Positions 31,471 through 39,329 of a stretch of DNA of 64,000 nucleotides are shown here, piece after piece. This DNA comes from a virus, in IMG/VR virus record IMGVR_UViG_3300042554_002381, positions 43,437 to 107,436 of that record. One strand, 5' to 3'. Each line of letters begins with the position of its first letter. Position 1 is the first letter of the stretch. The position numbers were made by a program, and so were the translations under genes. The notes beneath the pieces are model-generated. The model was not told the origin of the DNA, ran no database searches, and saw only the letters and a program-made list of their open reading frames with translations.

Positions 31471-31505
31471 AAAGGGCCAAGAGTTTCTACTCAAGGCCCT
31501 TTTTC
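31471..31505. terminator. Bidirectional terminator between convergent blocks
   Basis: A stem AAAGGGCC / GGCCCTTT with an inner GAG/CTC pair is flanked by an A-run on the left and T-rich sequence on the right. It can therefore stop the plus-strand 149-aa transcript and the minus-strand thyX transcript. Confidence 0.85.
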
Positions 31506-31527
31506 TTTTGCACTTAATTGAACTGTC

Positions 31528-32208
31528 TTAAAGTTCAAACGCCTGGATAGTTTTTGCAAAAGGAGCTCCAGGTATCTCTTTTACAAGTTTCAGCATCTGT
31601 TGTGCTAGTTCGCGTACTTCTTTTTGAGCATGCTCAGAGTTGCGCAGCTTCAGAAAATGTACAAAGGAACGCCAGTTAAACATCACGTCCATGGTGATCT
31701 GAGAGTTCATGGTCTTAAAGAACCTGGCTGATTCCTTGGCACGCTTACGTCCCAGTACAGGTGTTAGATCTTTAAGTGCCTCGTGATACAACCAGTTACC
31801 TGCAGTGACGTATTCTTCCAGAATGTTTAACCATGTTGGTAGGTCTTCTTGTTGATAACCAACTTGACGTTTTACCATACTGAGTCTTGAAGGAATACTA
31901 TTCCAGTCATCAGGAAGATAAGTCTTGTCTTCTTTAAGTTCCTTGTAACGTGCGCTCTCACCGTTAATACTTACACCAATACGGTGTTTGAGCAGGTGTA
32001 TGTGCGTTGCCTGGTCTACAGTAACCAGGAAGTGTAAACTAGATTTCTCAAAAGGTGTGTGATGACCTTCACTGGCCAGCATCTTAAGCAGCTTGTCAAC
32101 CCGTTCCAGTTTTTCTTCAGACAAGTCCCTGGACGTACTGGTCCACGCTGACTGTGCGTGAACCAGGTCTGTCCCATAGTATCCTAAAAGTTCTACTGTG
32201 TTTTTCAT
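31528..32208 (-). CDS. thyX: Flavin-dependent thymidylate synthase
   Basis: This 226-aa protein would methylate dUMP to dTMP using FAD, NADPH and methylene-tetrahydrofolate. It carries KHRIGVSINGESARY, close to the ThyX signature RHR-x7-S with the NxxSxRY core intact. The spacing is one residue longer than the classic form. It is the last gene of the minus-strand operon nrdB-nrdA-unknown-unknown-thyX and overlaps the preceding gene by 4 bases. With dUTPase elsewhere in the window, it supplies dTTP for phage DNA synthesis. Confidence 0.93.
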   Translation of the reverse strand: MKNTVELLGYYGTDLVHAQSAWTSTSRDLSEEKLERVDKLLKMLASEGHHTPFEKSSLHFLVTVDQATHIHLLKHRIGVSINGESARYKELKEDKTYLPDDWNSIPSRLSMVKRQVGYQQEDLPTWLNILEEYVTAGNWLYHEALKDLTPVLGRKRAKESARFFKTMNSQITMDVMFNWRSFVHFLKLRNSEHAQKEVRELAQQMLKLVKEIPGAPFAKTIQAFEL

Positions 32209-32603
32209 GGCAGTGGTATTACAACAGCAGGGATGTCTTTAAGAAGATTGTAAAAATACTTGAGCTCGTCATCTGTCAGAAACCTGACACGCTTGGTAAT
32301 TTCTTCTAGAGTCACTGTGCAGTCTTTACTCTCACCGGTTTCTGGGTCAACGCCCAGCATTAGAGCGTTGCCCAGCAGTGGTTGTGAAGGATAGAAATCT
32401 GCCCAGAAACCTCCTGGTAAGTCAGAAACATCTTTGAGCAGTGCTTCGTCGTCTACAATCAGATCATCTGTAACAGCAGGATCTTGAGAATATGCTACTG
32501 TAATGACTCTGACGTCCAGTGTTTTGTACAGCTCTTCAAGACCAGGGTTAATGTCTATTTGTTCAACGCGCTTGTCGCGGGCGTTGATAAAAATTGCTTT
32601 CAT
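32205..32603 (-). CDS. Hypothetical protein in nucleotide operon, 132 aa
   Basis: I chose the ATG at 32603 because the longer frame would run into the upstream gene. The product begins MKAIFINARDKRVEQIDIN, then has an acidic middle rich in Asp (TDDLIVDDEALL) and a helical C-terminus. The ThyX start overlaps its stop by 4 bases, which indicates translational coupling. I do not recognise a catalytic motif. Position suggests a link to nucleotide metabolism or its regulation, but this is only inferred. Confidence 0.6.
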   Translation of the reverse strand: MKAIFINARDKRVEQIDINPGLEELYKTLDVRVITVAYSQDPAVTDDLIVDDEALLKDVSDLPGGFWADFYPSQPLLGNALMLGVDPETGESKDCTVTLEEITKRVRFLTDDELKYFYNLLKDIPAVVIPLP

Positions 32604-32622
32604 AAATTGTTTGTGTTTTTGT

Positions 32623-33240
32623 TTAAGGCCCAAAGTAATGATAGCCTGAAGAAACTTCAGTGTCATTACCTTCAACAATGTTGTAGCACATTGTGGCCAA
32701 GGTTGATGTTGTCGTTTTACTCTTGTCATCTTTTTTGATGAAGTACTTGGAGGTCTGCATGTAGGTGAATCCTGTAGCTTCATCAAAGGTGCTTACGTAT
32801 TTTTCTGTGGCCTGGAATACGTGTTCCCAGGTGTACTCAGGATACTCTTTGAAAAACCACATAAAGCGATCCATCAGCTCACGCGGATTGGTGCGAAAGC
32901 TCACAGAGGAACCTTCTTTCTTGCCTTTAGGAAACATTTCATTGTACCTGGTTACATATTCTTCCCAGTCCTCCAAGTTAACAGCTTTCTTGGCGCGCTT
33001 CATTTTTGTCAAAACATGTTCTGCTTCTCTGAGTAGGTGCAGGCCTTTTTCTGTAACCTTGTAAATGATATTGACACCAGTATTCTCCTTGCGAAGATGA
33101 CCGGTGATCTCCAGCCTGTACTGCTCATGGTTAAAGTTGACATAGTTAGGATACATGTACGAGCAGTGCGTACAATGTAGAACAAACAGCCCGTTGGGAC
33201 TGACCTTGTTCTTTACCAGAAAATCATATAGCTCTTTCAT
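32623..33240 (-). CDS. Hypothetical protein, possibly DNA-binding, 205 aa
   Basis: The N-terminal 80 residues resemble a winged-helix arrangement: a helix (MKELYDFLVKNKVSPNGLFV), then a charged helix, then a GVNIIYKVTEKGLHLL strand-helix. The middle contains basic helices and the C-terminal part has FMWFFKEYPEYTWEHVFQAT, a pattern seen in phage replication or clamp-like proteins. It lies between nrdA and a small unknown gene in one operon. A nucleic-acid-binding or replication-accessory role is possible, but there is no decisive motif. Confidence 0.55.
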   Translation of the reverse strand: MKELYDFLVKNKVSPNGLFVLHCTHCSYMYPNYVNFNHEQYRLEITGHLRKENTGVNIIYKVTEKGLHLLREAEHVLTKMKRAKKAVNLEDWEEYVTRYNEMFPKGKKEGSSVSFRTNPRELMDRFMWFFKEYPEYTWEHVFQATEKYVSTFDEATGFTYMQTSKYFIKKDDKSKTTTSTLATMCYNIVEGNDTEVSSGYHYFGP

Positions 33241-33261
33241 AGTGTTGGTTTGAATTAAAAC

Positions 33262-34917
33262 TTATCCTGCACAGCTTTCGCAGGACAAAATATCCCTGGC
33301 AAACTCTTGGGCTGCGTTTTGACCAAGTTGGTAGTAAAGGGTCTTTACTCCAAGTTCATGGGCTTTCAACAGCAGCGTGTTTACATCCCTGGTTGCTGTC
33401 TGAGGATGTATCATCAGATTCAGACTCTGTCCCTGGTCAATGTACTTCTGACGGGCGGCAGCCTGGATGATAATCTCCATTTGAGAGATCTCCATGAAAG
33501 TTCTGAAAACAAGCTTTTCATGATCGCTCAAAAAATCCAGGTGCTGCACAGATCCTGCGCGCTGAAGAATGGACTCCCAGACTTCAAAGTTGTCTTTGCC
33601 TTTTTGCTCAAGCAGCTGTTTTAGATAGGGGTTCTTGACAGCATGCTTGACCTTGGCGGTCTTCTTGATATAGTAGTTAGAGGTATAGGGTTCAACAGAC
33701 TGTGACTGCTGGCCCATAATAAACGACGACGAGGTGTTAGGTGCAACAGCTGTAAGTGTTGTGTGTCGTCTTCCATAACCTGCAAGTATTTCTGGTTCGC
33801 CAAAGCGTTCTGCCATTTCTTTAGACGCAGCCCATGCCTGGGTTTGAATTGTCTTGAAGATCTGCAAGTTGATCATCTTGGCTTCCATAGACTCAAAAGG
33901 AACCATCTTGCTCTGCAGGTAAGAGTGATAACCAGAGGCGCCAATGCCAATAGCGCGGTGGCGTCTGGCAAAACGAATGGCACGCTCAATAAATGGGGTG
34001 TCTTTGTAGCGGTTGATAAACTCTTCCAGTACAGCATCAGCAATATAGACAGCCACGCCGACCGCGTCAGTGTCTTTCCACTCATCAAACTTTACCAGGT
34101 TCATGCCTACCAGATCACATACAAAAGTTTCTTGTTCTGTAGAGGGAAGCAGGATCTCCGTGCACATGTTGGAAGAGTTGACCCTCATCTTTTTGTCTTT
34201 GTAAACGTCTACAGTATTGTTGTTTACGTTGTCTGTAAAGAAGATGTATGGGAAACCTGTCCTGTTGCGGGAGTCAAGCACCATGGCCCAGAGCTCACGC
34301 TTGTCCATGTCACCAGCTTTCATATCTTCAATCCACTTGTCAGAAACACAAACGCCAAAAGGAAAACGCTGCAACTTGTGTCCCTCACCGTTGATCCTCA
34401 AGAAATCTTTAATGTCACCGTGGGTGATGTCAAGATAAGCGGCAAACTCTCCTCGTCTGACGTTGCCTTGTGAGATGACATTCTTAGTGATGTCAAACAT
34501 TTGCATAAAGTGTACAGCCCCGTGGGTCTCCCCGCCGGTTGAAATAGCAGTACCTGCAGGACGCAGTTCACCAAAGTAGCCAGAGGTGCCTCCGCCAATC
34601 TTGCAAAGCATGCCTACTTCAGCATTGGCTCTGACAATAGACTCAATGCTATCAGAAATATGCGTGTTAAAGCAGGAGATGCCAGAGCCACGGTTGGTGC
34701 CAGCGTTGGACCACACTGGTGAAGGCAGCACATAGTAACCGCGTCTGATGTAGTCTTTGACTTTTGTTCTGAGTGTTTCATCATTGAACGTATCACCCAC
34801 CATATTACCTATGGATTCTATTCTGTCTTCAATACTTTCATTGTTGTGAAAATATCCTCGCCCCATAAATTCTTGACTGAGGGGTGTATACCAGTCCATG
34901 TAAGTTGTTGTTGTCAT
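33262..34917 (-). CDS. nrdA: Ribonucleotide reductase large subunit (class I)
   Basis: At 551 aa it is clearly shorter than the usual 700-760. It appears to lack the N-terminal ATP-cone domain and starts near the catalytic barrel. Catalytic features are present: Cys82 (SCFNTH), Asn250-Cys252-Glu254 (NMCTEI), Cys267 (ETFVCDL), and a C-terminal CESC pair for re-reduction by thioredoxin or glutaredoxin. It reduces ribonucleotides to deoxyribonucleotides with the radical supplied by NrdB, encoded immediately upstream (2-base gap). Loss of the ATP cone would free it from dATP inhibition, which suits a phage. Confidence 0.93.
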   Translation of the reverse strand: MTTTTYMDWYTPLSQEFMGRGYFHNNESIEDRIESIGNMVGDTFNDETLRTKVKDYIRRGYYVLPSPVWSNAGTNRGSGISCFNTHISDSIESIVRANAEVGMLCKIGGGTSGYFGELRPAGTAISTGGETHGAVHFMQMFDITKNVISQGNVRRGEFAAYLDITHGDIKDFLRINGEGHKLQRFPFGVCVSDKWIEDMKAGDMDKRELWAMVLDSRNRTGFPYIFFTDNVNNNTVDVYKDKKMRVNSSNMCTEILLPSTEQETFVCDLVGMNLVKFDEWKDTDAVGVAVYIADAVLEEFINRYKDTPFIERAIRFARRHRAIGIGASGYHSYLQSKMVPFESMEAKMINLQIFKTIQTQAWAASKEMAERFGEPEILAGYGRRHTTLTAVAPNTSSSFIMGQQSQSVEPYTSNYYIKKTAKVKHAVKNPYLKQLLEQKGKDNFEVWESILQRAGSVQHLDFLSDHEKLVFRTFMEISQMEIIIQAAARQKYIDQGQSLNLMIHPQTATRDVNTLLLKAHELGVKTLYYQLGQNAAQEFARDILSCESCAG

Positions 34918-34919
34918 GA

Positions 34920-35894
34920 TTAAAAAAGGTCTTTACTTGTAATAGATTTTTGAAACTTGGTGTAATTAGTTCCTTGAGTGTTAAAAAAGTCATTGCGTAC
35001 ATAGCCATAGATAGCTTCTACCATCCAGTAAAGTTCACTAAGCAAGTCCTGGTCAATCTCAAAAAGCTCCTCACCACCAATAGCAACAAGCGATGAGTTG
35101 AAACGCGACTTGATAAACTCAATAACAGCAGCCTTAGAGATAGAGTCTATCTCACCTTGCTCAAAGATCCAGTCAATGATGCGGACCTCTGCGTCAAAAG
35201 CTTTGTGACAAGCACGGTAGATCTTTTGATAGAAGTCTTCATCAAACCACTCAGGGTACTCTTTTTTGATCAGGTTGATCACGTGCATGCCCAGCTGAGC
35301 GTGAATGATCTCTTCTTTCATGGTAGCTTCAATGACAGTGTCAACTTCTTTGAGCAGATTCTTCTTTTCAATAAAAGACTTGACAATGGCAAATTGTGAA
35401 AACAGTGATACGTTCTCAATAAACATGGAGAATAGCGCCAGGTTCAGGGTGTAAACCTGCTTTGCGTTTTCTCCTGAGTTTTTTAGGTATTTGGTCAAAT
35501 ACTCTACGCGGCCCCCAATTACAGGGTTTTGCAGGAGCATGTCAAATTCGTCGTTCAGACCCAGTACCTCCAGCAGCTTGCTGTATGCTTCTGAGTGAAC
35601 GACCTCATTTTCTGCAAAGGTTATCCCTACAGAGTTAAATTCAGGCTTGGGGATGTGTTCTCCCAGCTTGGCCCAGAATGTTTTTACAGATACTTCTATC
35701 TGTGATATAGCCAATAAGGTTCTCTTTATAGCCTCTTTTTCGCGAGGCCTAAGTTTGTGTTTAAAGTCAAAGGCGTCAGAGTCAAAATTAAACTCTTCTA
35801 CGTCCCAACGACTGTGCTTGATAGCTTCCCTGAACTTTATTATTTCAGGGTACTCATATGGCTTGAAAGCCACACGTTTGTCAAAAATTCCCAT
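34920..35894 (-). CDS. nrdB: Ribonucleotide reductase small (radical) subunit
   Basis: I chose the ATG at 35894 (MGIFDKRVAFKPYEYPE), giving 324 aa. The longer frame adds 24 unconserved residues. Metal-ligand motifs of the ferritin-like fold are visible: ENEVVHSEAYS and KEEIIHAQLGMHV. It would make the tyrosyl radical needed by NrdA. It is the first gene of the operon and is preceded by a leader that contains a strong minus-strand terminator hairpin, so expression may be attenuated. Confidence 0.92.
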   Translation of the reverse strand: MGIFDKRVAFKPYEYPEIIKFREAIKHSRWDVEEFNFDSDAFDFKHKLRPREKEAIKRTLLAISQIEVSVKTFWAKLGEHIPKPEFNSVGITFAENEVVHSEAYSKLLEVLGLNDEFDMLLQNPVIGGRVEYLTKYLKNSGENAKQVYTLNLALFSMFIENVSLFSQFAIVKSFIEKKNLLKEVDTVIEATMKEEIIHAQLGMHVINLIKKEYPEWFDEDFYQKIYRACHKAFDAEVRIIDWIFEQGEIDSISKAAVIEFIKSRFNSSLVAIGGEELFEIDQDLLSELYWMVEAIYGYVRNDFFNTQGTNYTKFQKSITSKDLF

Positions 35895-35965
35895 ATATGT
35901 TAAATTTAGTTGAATATGTAAGCTGTTACATTTCAGAGGCTTGTTTTGAAAAAGCGGTAATGGCA

Positions 35966-36000
35966 AAAAAACCTGGTAAAGCTTTCACTTTCCAGGTCAT
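35966..36000 (-). terminator. Intrinsic terminator in the nrd leader
   Basis: Read on the minus strand, ACCTGG and AAAG pair with CTTT and CCAGGT around a short loop (one bulged base), followed directly by seven T. It sits about 70 bases upstream of the nrdB start with no gene on this strand behind it up to 36236. It could attenuate nrd transcription or end a small RNA. Confidence 0.7.
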
Positions 36001-36008
36001 TTAATATG

Positions 36009-36236
36009 CAGGGCAAGAGAGTTGCCTACCCTAATAAGTTACTAAAAACTGTAGCAATTGCCAAGAACTTTAGAACCAAAAAACAGCTCTGAGTAATCAG
36101 GGTTACAAATATCGCACAAATGTGTAGACCATCAAAATAAAATGCAGACTTTTTGGTCACAGATCTACAAAATAGTGTATATTATTAGTGAGGGTGGTGA
36201 TGATATTGACTGTACATTTTTTGATATTCTTAACTT
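36009..36236. promoter_or_regulatory. Divergent nrd/lysis intergenic region with dyads
   Basis: No gene is visible in this region. A hairpin GGCAA-GAGAG-TTGCC lies at about 36012-36026. A longer imperfect dyad spans about 36122-36172 (GTAGACCA...AAAA / TTTTTGGTC...TCTAC). No exact TAnnTTTG promoter element was found in either direction. The nearest elements are TATTTTGTAGA (minus, about 36168-36178) and TACATTTT (plus, 36213-36220). Confidence 0.4.
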
Positions 36237-36581
36237 ATGCAAAATTTACAAAATCACCCAAAAGAACAAGTTATTTCAGCCCTTAAGGAGTGGGCAAGCC
36301 CTGTTTTAATAGGAATTGTAGGAATGCTGCTGTGGCGCGATGTCACAGAAATGCGGGCAGATATAAAACTGCTGCTGACTCAGCAAAGCGCTGACAGAGT
36401 CAAGATAGAACAGCTGGAAGATGACGTTAAATTACTTAAAGAACTGTATCTGACAGGCGCTCGCACTGACGGTACATCCAGAAAACCTTTTCAAGAAGAA
36501 CCTTTGTCAGAACATCAACCTGCGTTTATTCAAAGAGATGAGGAATTGTATGTAAATAACAAGCACAAAAACAAAAAATGA
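36237..36581 (+). CDS. Membrane-anchored coiled-coil protein, 114 aa
   Basis: One transmembrane helix is predicted near residues 20-38 (SPVLIGIVGMLLW), followed by a coiled-coil-like heptad region (IKLLLTQQSADRVKIEQLED) and a polar tail. It heads a four-gene plus-strand cluster with a holin-like protein, a spanin-like protein and an endolysin. It overlaps the next gene by 4 bases. Similar small proteins often sit in Bacteroidetes phage lysis modules. It may be a holin regulator or a holin subunit, but the exact role is unproven. Confidence 0.65.
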   Translation: MQNLQNHPKEQVISALKEWASPVLIGIVGMLLWRDVTEMRADIKLLLTQQSADRVKIEQLEDDVKLLKELYLTGARTDGTSRKPFQEEPLSEHQPAFIQRDEELYVNNKHKNKK

Positions 36582-36853
36582 ATAAGTTTATCAATTGGCT
36601 ACATGATTTGACAAAAGACGAGCGAGAAAACGTGTCTGTCAAGCCTGTAATTGCCATTATGGGTGCTGTGTTTCTTTGTACAATAATGACTATCAACTGT
36701 ATTATAGATCCTGCTATCAAGCCTGCGGATGTTCTTGTTGACGCCGTGGTTATTATTACAGCTATAGGAATGGGTGCTGACTCTTTTGACAAGTTTTCTC
36801 TCAGAGGAAAAGCATCTTCCACAAAAACACCAAAATCAACTTCAGAAGAATGA
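36578..36853 (+). CDS. Putative holin, 91 aa
   Basis: This 91-aa protein has two hydrophobic segments, about residues 22-43 (VKPVIAIMGAVFLCTIMTIN) and 50-66 (DVLVDAVVIITAIGMGAD), with a charged C-terminus. These are typical holin features. It overlaps both neighbours by 4 bases. The downstream endolysin supports a role in forming lesions in the cytoplasmic membrane. The family is not identified by motif, so the call rests on topology and context. Confidence 0.65.
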   Translation: MNKFINWLHDLTKDERENVSVKPVIAIMGAVFLCTIMTINCIIDPAIKPADVLVDAVVIITAIGMGADSFDKFSLRGKASSTKTPKSTSEE

Positions 36854-37461
36854 ACAGATATAGCTTTGGCATCATTGTTTTTTTAGTACTCATTATTTTT
36901 CTTCAGCGCAGCTGTAGACCAAAACAAAGTCCTTGCCCAGACCCAGAACCATATACAGAAGTAATTGTTGACACACAGTATGTTTATAGAGATACTGTAA
37001 TCATCAAGTATGTTACTCTAATAAAAAGGGACACTATTCCTGTACCAGGTGATACAGTATTTCTTCCAGACAGCTGCTACGACTCTTTAAAGCTGCAGTT
37101 TGAATCTCTTGCCAGAAACTATGTTGCCAGAAACATTTACAGAGATACCCTGATACTTGACTCCATTGGGCATGTGATACTTTATGACACTATACAATAC
37201 AACAGGTTAAGACAGCACACATACAAACTTTCATATGTAATTCCAACAATTACAAAAACAGTAGCTCTTCCTCCAAAAAGACAACTCTATGTCGGTGGAG
37301 GTCTTTCTGTAAACAGAGCTCTTGATGATTTAAGCATCCAGGCAGGTCTTATGTACAAGAATAAGAAAGACCAGATGTACGGTGTGTATATTCTTTCTGA
37401 CGGTAAAAGACCTGCGCAGGTTGGTGTTTCAAGTTACTGGAAAATTTCCTTAAAAAAATAA
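36850..37461 (+). CDS. Putative spanin-like or envelope lysis protein, 203 aa
   Basis: The N-terminus has one transmembrane anchor (residues 5-19, FGIIVFLVLIIFL) followed directly by CRP and CPDPE, then a long periplasm-type region rich in Tyr, Asp, Thr (VYRDTVIIKYVTLIKRDT). The last 60 residues alternate Gly/aromatic strands (YVGGGLSVNRAL, YGVYILSDG) and look beta-barrel-like. Its place between holin-like and endolysin genes suggests a spanin or envelope-disrupting role. It could instead be an uncharacterised envelope protein of Bacteroidetes phages. Confidence 0.5.
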   Translation: MNRYSFGIIVFLVLIIFLQRSCRPKQSPCPDPEPYTEVIVDTQYVYRDTVIIKYVTLIKRDTIPVPGDTVFLPDSCYDSLKLQFESLARNYVARNIYRDTLILDSIGHVILYDTIQYNRLRQHTYKLSYVIPTITKTVALPPKRQLYVGGGLSVNRALDDLSIQAGLMYKNKKDQMYGVYILSDGKRPAQVGVSSYWKISLKK

Positions 37462-37464
37462 TCT

Positions 37465-37998
37465 ATGAAACTTCCTAAAAATCTTTCATGGCTTAGTCAA
37501 GAACCTGCACCAAGACACTTACTTAAAGCCGTAGAGCTATATGGTACTGAAGAAATTGTAGGACCTAAGCACAATCCTGTAATAATGGGTTGGGCTAAAG
37601 AAACAGGTCTTCAAAGCATGTATACCAGTGATGAAGTTGCTTGGTGTGGTTTATTTATGGCAGTCGTAATGCACAGAGCTGGAAGGCCAGTTCCCTCTAT
37701 ACCTCTCAGAGCACTTGCCTGGAATAGTTTTGGTGTGCAAGTAGATCCTCAAAATGCAATGCTTGCAGATGTTTTGACGTTTACTCGCAAAGGCGGCGGG
37801 CATGTTGGCATTTATATTGGTGAGGATACTAGCGCGTATCATGTGCTAGGTGGAAACCAAGGAAACAAGGTATCTGTAGTGCGTATAGACAAAGCAAGAC
37901 TCTCACAAGTCAGACGTCCTTTATACAACAATATTCCTGAGAATATCAGAAAAATACACCTTGCTTCTAATGGCAGCTTGTCTGTCAATGAAGCATAA
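37465..37998 (+). CDS. Endolysin, CHAP/NlpC-P60-like (TIGR02594-type)
   Basis: This 177-aa protein has a catalytic Cys in VAWCGLFMA, a His in GGGHVGIYIGED and a polar third position in HVLGGNQGNKV. This is the order seen in TIGR02594/CHAP-type peptidoglycan amidases. There is no signal peptide, so it should depend on the upstream holin. It ends the lysis cassette and is followed by a strong terminator. It would cut peptide bonds in the cell wall at lysis. Confidence 0.85.
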   Translation: MKLPKNLSWLSQEPAPRHLLKAVELYGTEEIVGPKHNPVIMGWAKETGLQSMYTSDEVAWCGLFMAVVMHRAGRPVPSIPLRALAWNSFGVQVDPQNAMLADVLTFTRKGGGHVGIYIGEDTSAYHVLGGNQGNKVSVVRIDKARLSQVRRPLYNNIPENIRKIHLASNGSLSVNEA

Positions 37999-38047
37999 AG
38001 ATATACTACCAGAGGTAGTTGGTTATTTCTTTCTTCTGTTCAGAAAG

Positions 38048-38070
38048 GCCCCCTTTTTCAGGGGGCTTTT
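38048..38070. terminator. Terminator after lysis cassette
   Basis: GCCCCCT / AGGGGGC form a perfect 7-bp stem with loop TTTTC, followed by TTTT on the plus strand. It ends the lysis operon. Converging minus-strand genes begin at its other side, where a weaker A-run (GAAA) could also serve. Confidence 0.85.
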
Positions 38071-38074
38071 CGTT

Positions 38075-38392
38075 TTACAGCAATTGGCGCAGGTTAATGA
38101 CATTCACCATCTGATACTCCAAAGAGTTTTTGTCTTTCTTTTCAAGAAAATTAAGCAGCAGTGTGAGTTCTGCAGCTGCACTATAGTCCATTACTTTTGC
38201 AGGTTTTTCTTCCCAGTCAATTTTGTAACCTTCACCAGTGTCTGTGATAGACAAAATCTTTGAGTAGTGAACGTCTTCAGACCATGTTTTTGAGTTGGAC
38301 CTTCTAAGCACGTGACAGTCATCATTGCTTTCTATGATGTACTCTATATCCGCATTTTCATTGTTGATGACAAGATATCTTTCTGTGCTCAT
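38075..38392 (-). CDS. Hypothetical protein, 105 aa
   Basis: This 105-aa acidic protein (STERYLVINNENADIEYIIE...) looks like a mixed alpha/beta domain and ends in a helix (VNVINLRQLL). It overlaps the upstream dNMP kinase gene by 4 bases and is the last gene of that unit, just before the shared terminator. No known motif is visible. Confidence 0.6.
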   Translation of the reverse strand: MSTERYLVINNENADIEYIIESNDDCHVLRRSNSKTWSEDVHYSKILSITDTGEGYKIDWEEKPAKVMDYSAAAELTLLLNFLEKKDKNSLEYQMVNVINLRQLL

Positions 38393-39099
38393 GCAGGATT
38401 GGTTAGAGGGTCAATAAGATTTAGAACACGACACACGTATCTGACACTGCTGATTAGATCTTCCATAGTACCATTGTTGTCAATGATATAGTCAAAACTA
38501 TAATCGTCAAGCGCTGTCTCACTAGGATGAGTTCCATTGTCCATGTCGCGGTTGATGCGTATCACTACGCCGCCTCGCTTCTTGATAGCCTGCGCTTCAT
38601 TAGGAAAGCGTGTGTCAGTGATAATCCATTTGGAGGCCATTTCTTCATACTCACTACCTCTTTCTGAATAGGGAATAAACTCAGACATAAGCGCATTTAC
38701 CCATGTGTCAGGGTGCAATCCATTACGCATGGCTTCAGTGCCCAACTTTTGCAAGAGCTCACGCACGGTCATAGGCGCCATGTGAATTTGTCCAGGAGCT
38801 ACTTCAACAGGATAGTCCCACATTGCAGGTAGCGTTTGTTTTTTGAACTCCTGGTCTTCAAATCTGTACATAGGAATGCCTGTCAAAGCTGAAGCTACTT
38901 CCTTAAGTTTTCCTGCAAACTTTTTAATAGCCCAGTGACTTAGATCAATACTAGCAGGAGTGTTTTTAAGAAAATGCAACACAAGACCGTCAGAATAATA
39001 GTGCTTGTGTGTAAGTAGTTGTATAATTTTTCCAACAGTGTCTTTGCCAGAACCAATCTTGCCAGAAATACCAATAAGGTTGACGGGTGTTGTTATCAT
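38389..39099 (-). CDS. Deoxynucleoside monophosphate kinase-like protein
   Basis: This 236-aa protein has a P-loop at residues 9-18 (GISGKIGSGKDT) and TDTRFPNEAQAI near residue 160, both typical of phage dNMP kinases of the T4 gp1/T5 type. It would phosphorylate dNMPs to dNDPs for DNA synthesis. It is coupled by a 4-base ATGA overlap to a 55-aa basic ORF upstream and to a 105-aa unknown downstream. Confidence 0.85.
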   Translation of the reverse strand: MITTPVNLIGISGKIGSGKDTVGKIIQLLTHKHYYSDGLVLHFLKNTPASIDLSHWAIKKFAGKLKEVASALTGIPMYRFEDQEFKKQTLPAMWDYPVEVAPGQIHMAPMTVRELLQKLGTEAMRNGLHPDTWVNALMSEFIPYSERGSEYEEMASKWIITDTRFPNEAQAIKKRGGVVIRINRDMDNGTHPSETALDDYSFDYIIDNNGTMEDLISSVRYVCRVLNLIDPLTNPA

Positions 39100-39263
39100 G
39101 TTGTTTTAGAATAAGTTTTTATGCGGTTAAACAAACAGTCTCTGGAAATTTCCAGCCTGTATTTGAGACGCAGGTAGCGTTTTAGAATGTAAAACTTGCT
39201 AATACGCGTCTTCTTTTTGTGAAGTTTGCAAAAAGCATCTTCAATAATGTCAGGGGTTTGCAT
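39096..39263 (-). CDS. Small basic hypothetical protein, 55 aa
   Basis: The ATG at 39263 opens 55 codons. The stop overlaps the dNMP kinase start as ATGA (39096-39099), a typical coupling. The product is basic: MQTPDIIEDAFCKLHKKKTR followed by ISKFYILKRYLRLKYRLEI. The N-terminal part could form a helix, and the Lys/Arg density suggests nucleic-acid binding. It lies directly after a terminator and so may begin its own transcription unit. Function unknown. Confidence 0.6.
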   Translation of the reverse strand: MQTPDIIEDAFCKLHKKKTRISKFYILKRYLRLKYRLEISRDCLFNRIKTYSKTT

Positions 39264-39286
39264 AGTAATTAGTGGTTAAAAAAGAT

Positions 39287-39312
39287 AGAGAGAGGACAAT
39301 ACCTCTCTCTTT
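39287..39312. terminator. Terminator after the DNA polymerase operon
   Basis: AGAGAGG / CCTCTCT form a 7-bp stem around ACAATA. On the minus strand it ends the operon that includes the DNA polymerase. The plus side is followed by CTTTTCTTTTTG and the minus side by T-rich TATCTTTTTT, so it could work both ways. Confidence 0.75.
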
Positions 39313-39329
39313 TCTTTTTGTATTACAGG

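Noticed and set aside
33763-34473. A 236-aa plus-strand ORF inside nrdA
   Set aside because: It is antisense to an unmistakable NrdA with all catalytic residues, so it is a shadow frame.
36001-36236. A protein gene between nrdB and the lysis genes
   Set aside because: No frame on either strand gives a credible product with start context; the stretch looks like leader and regulatory DNA.
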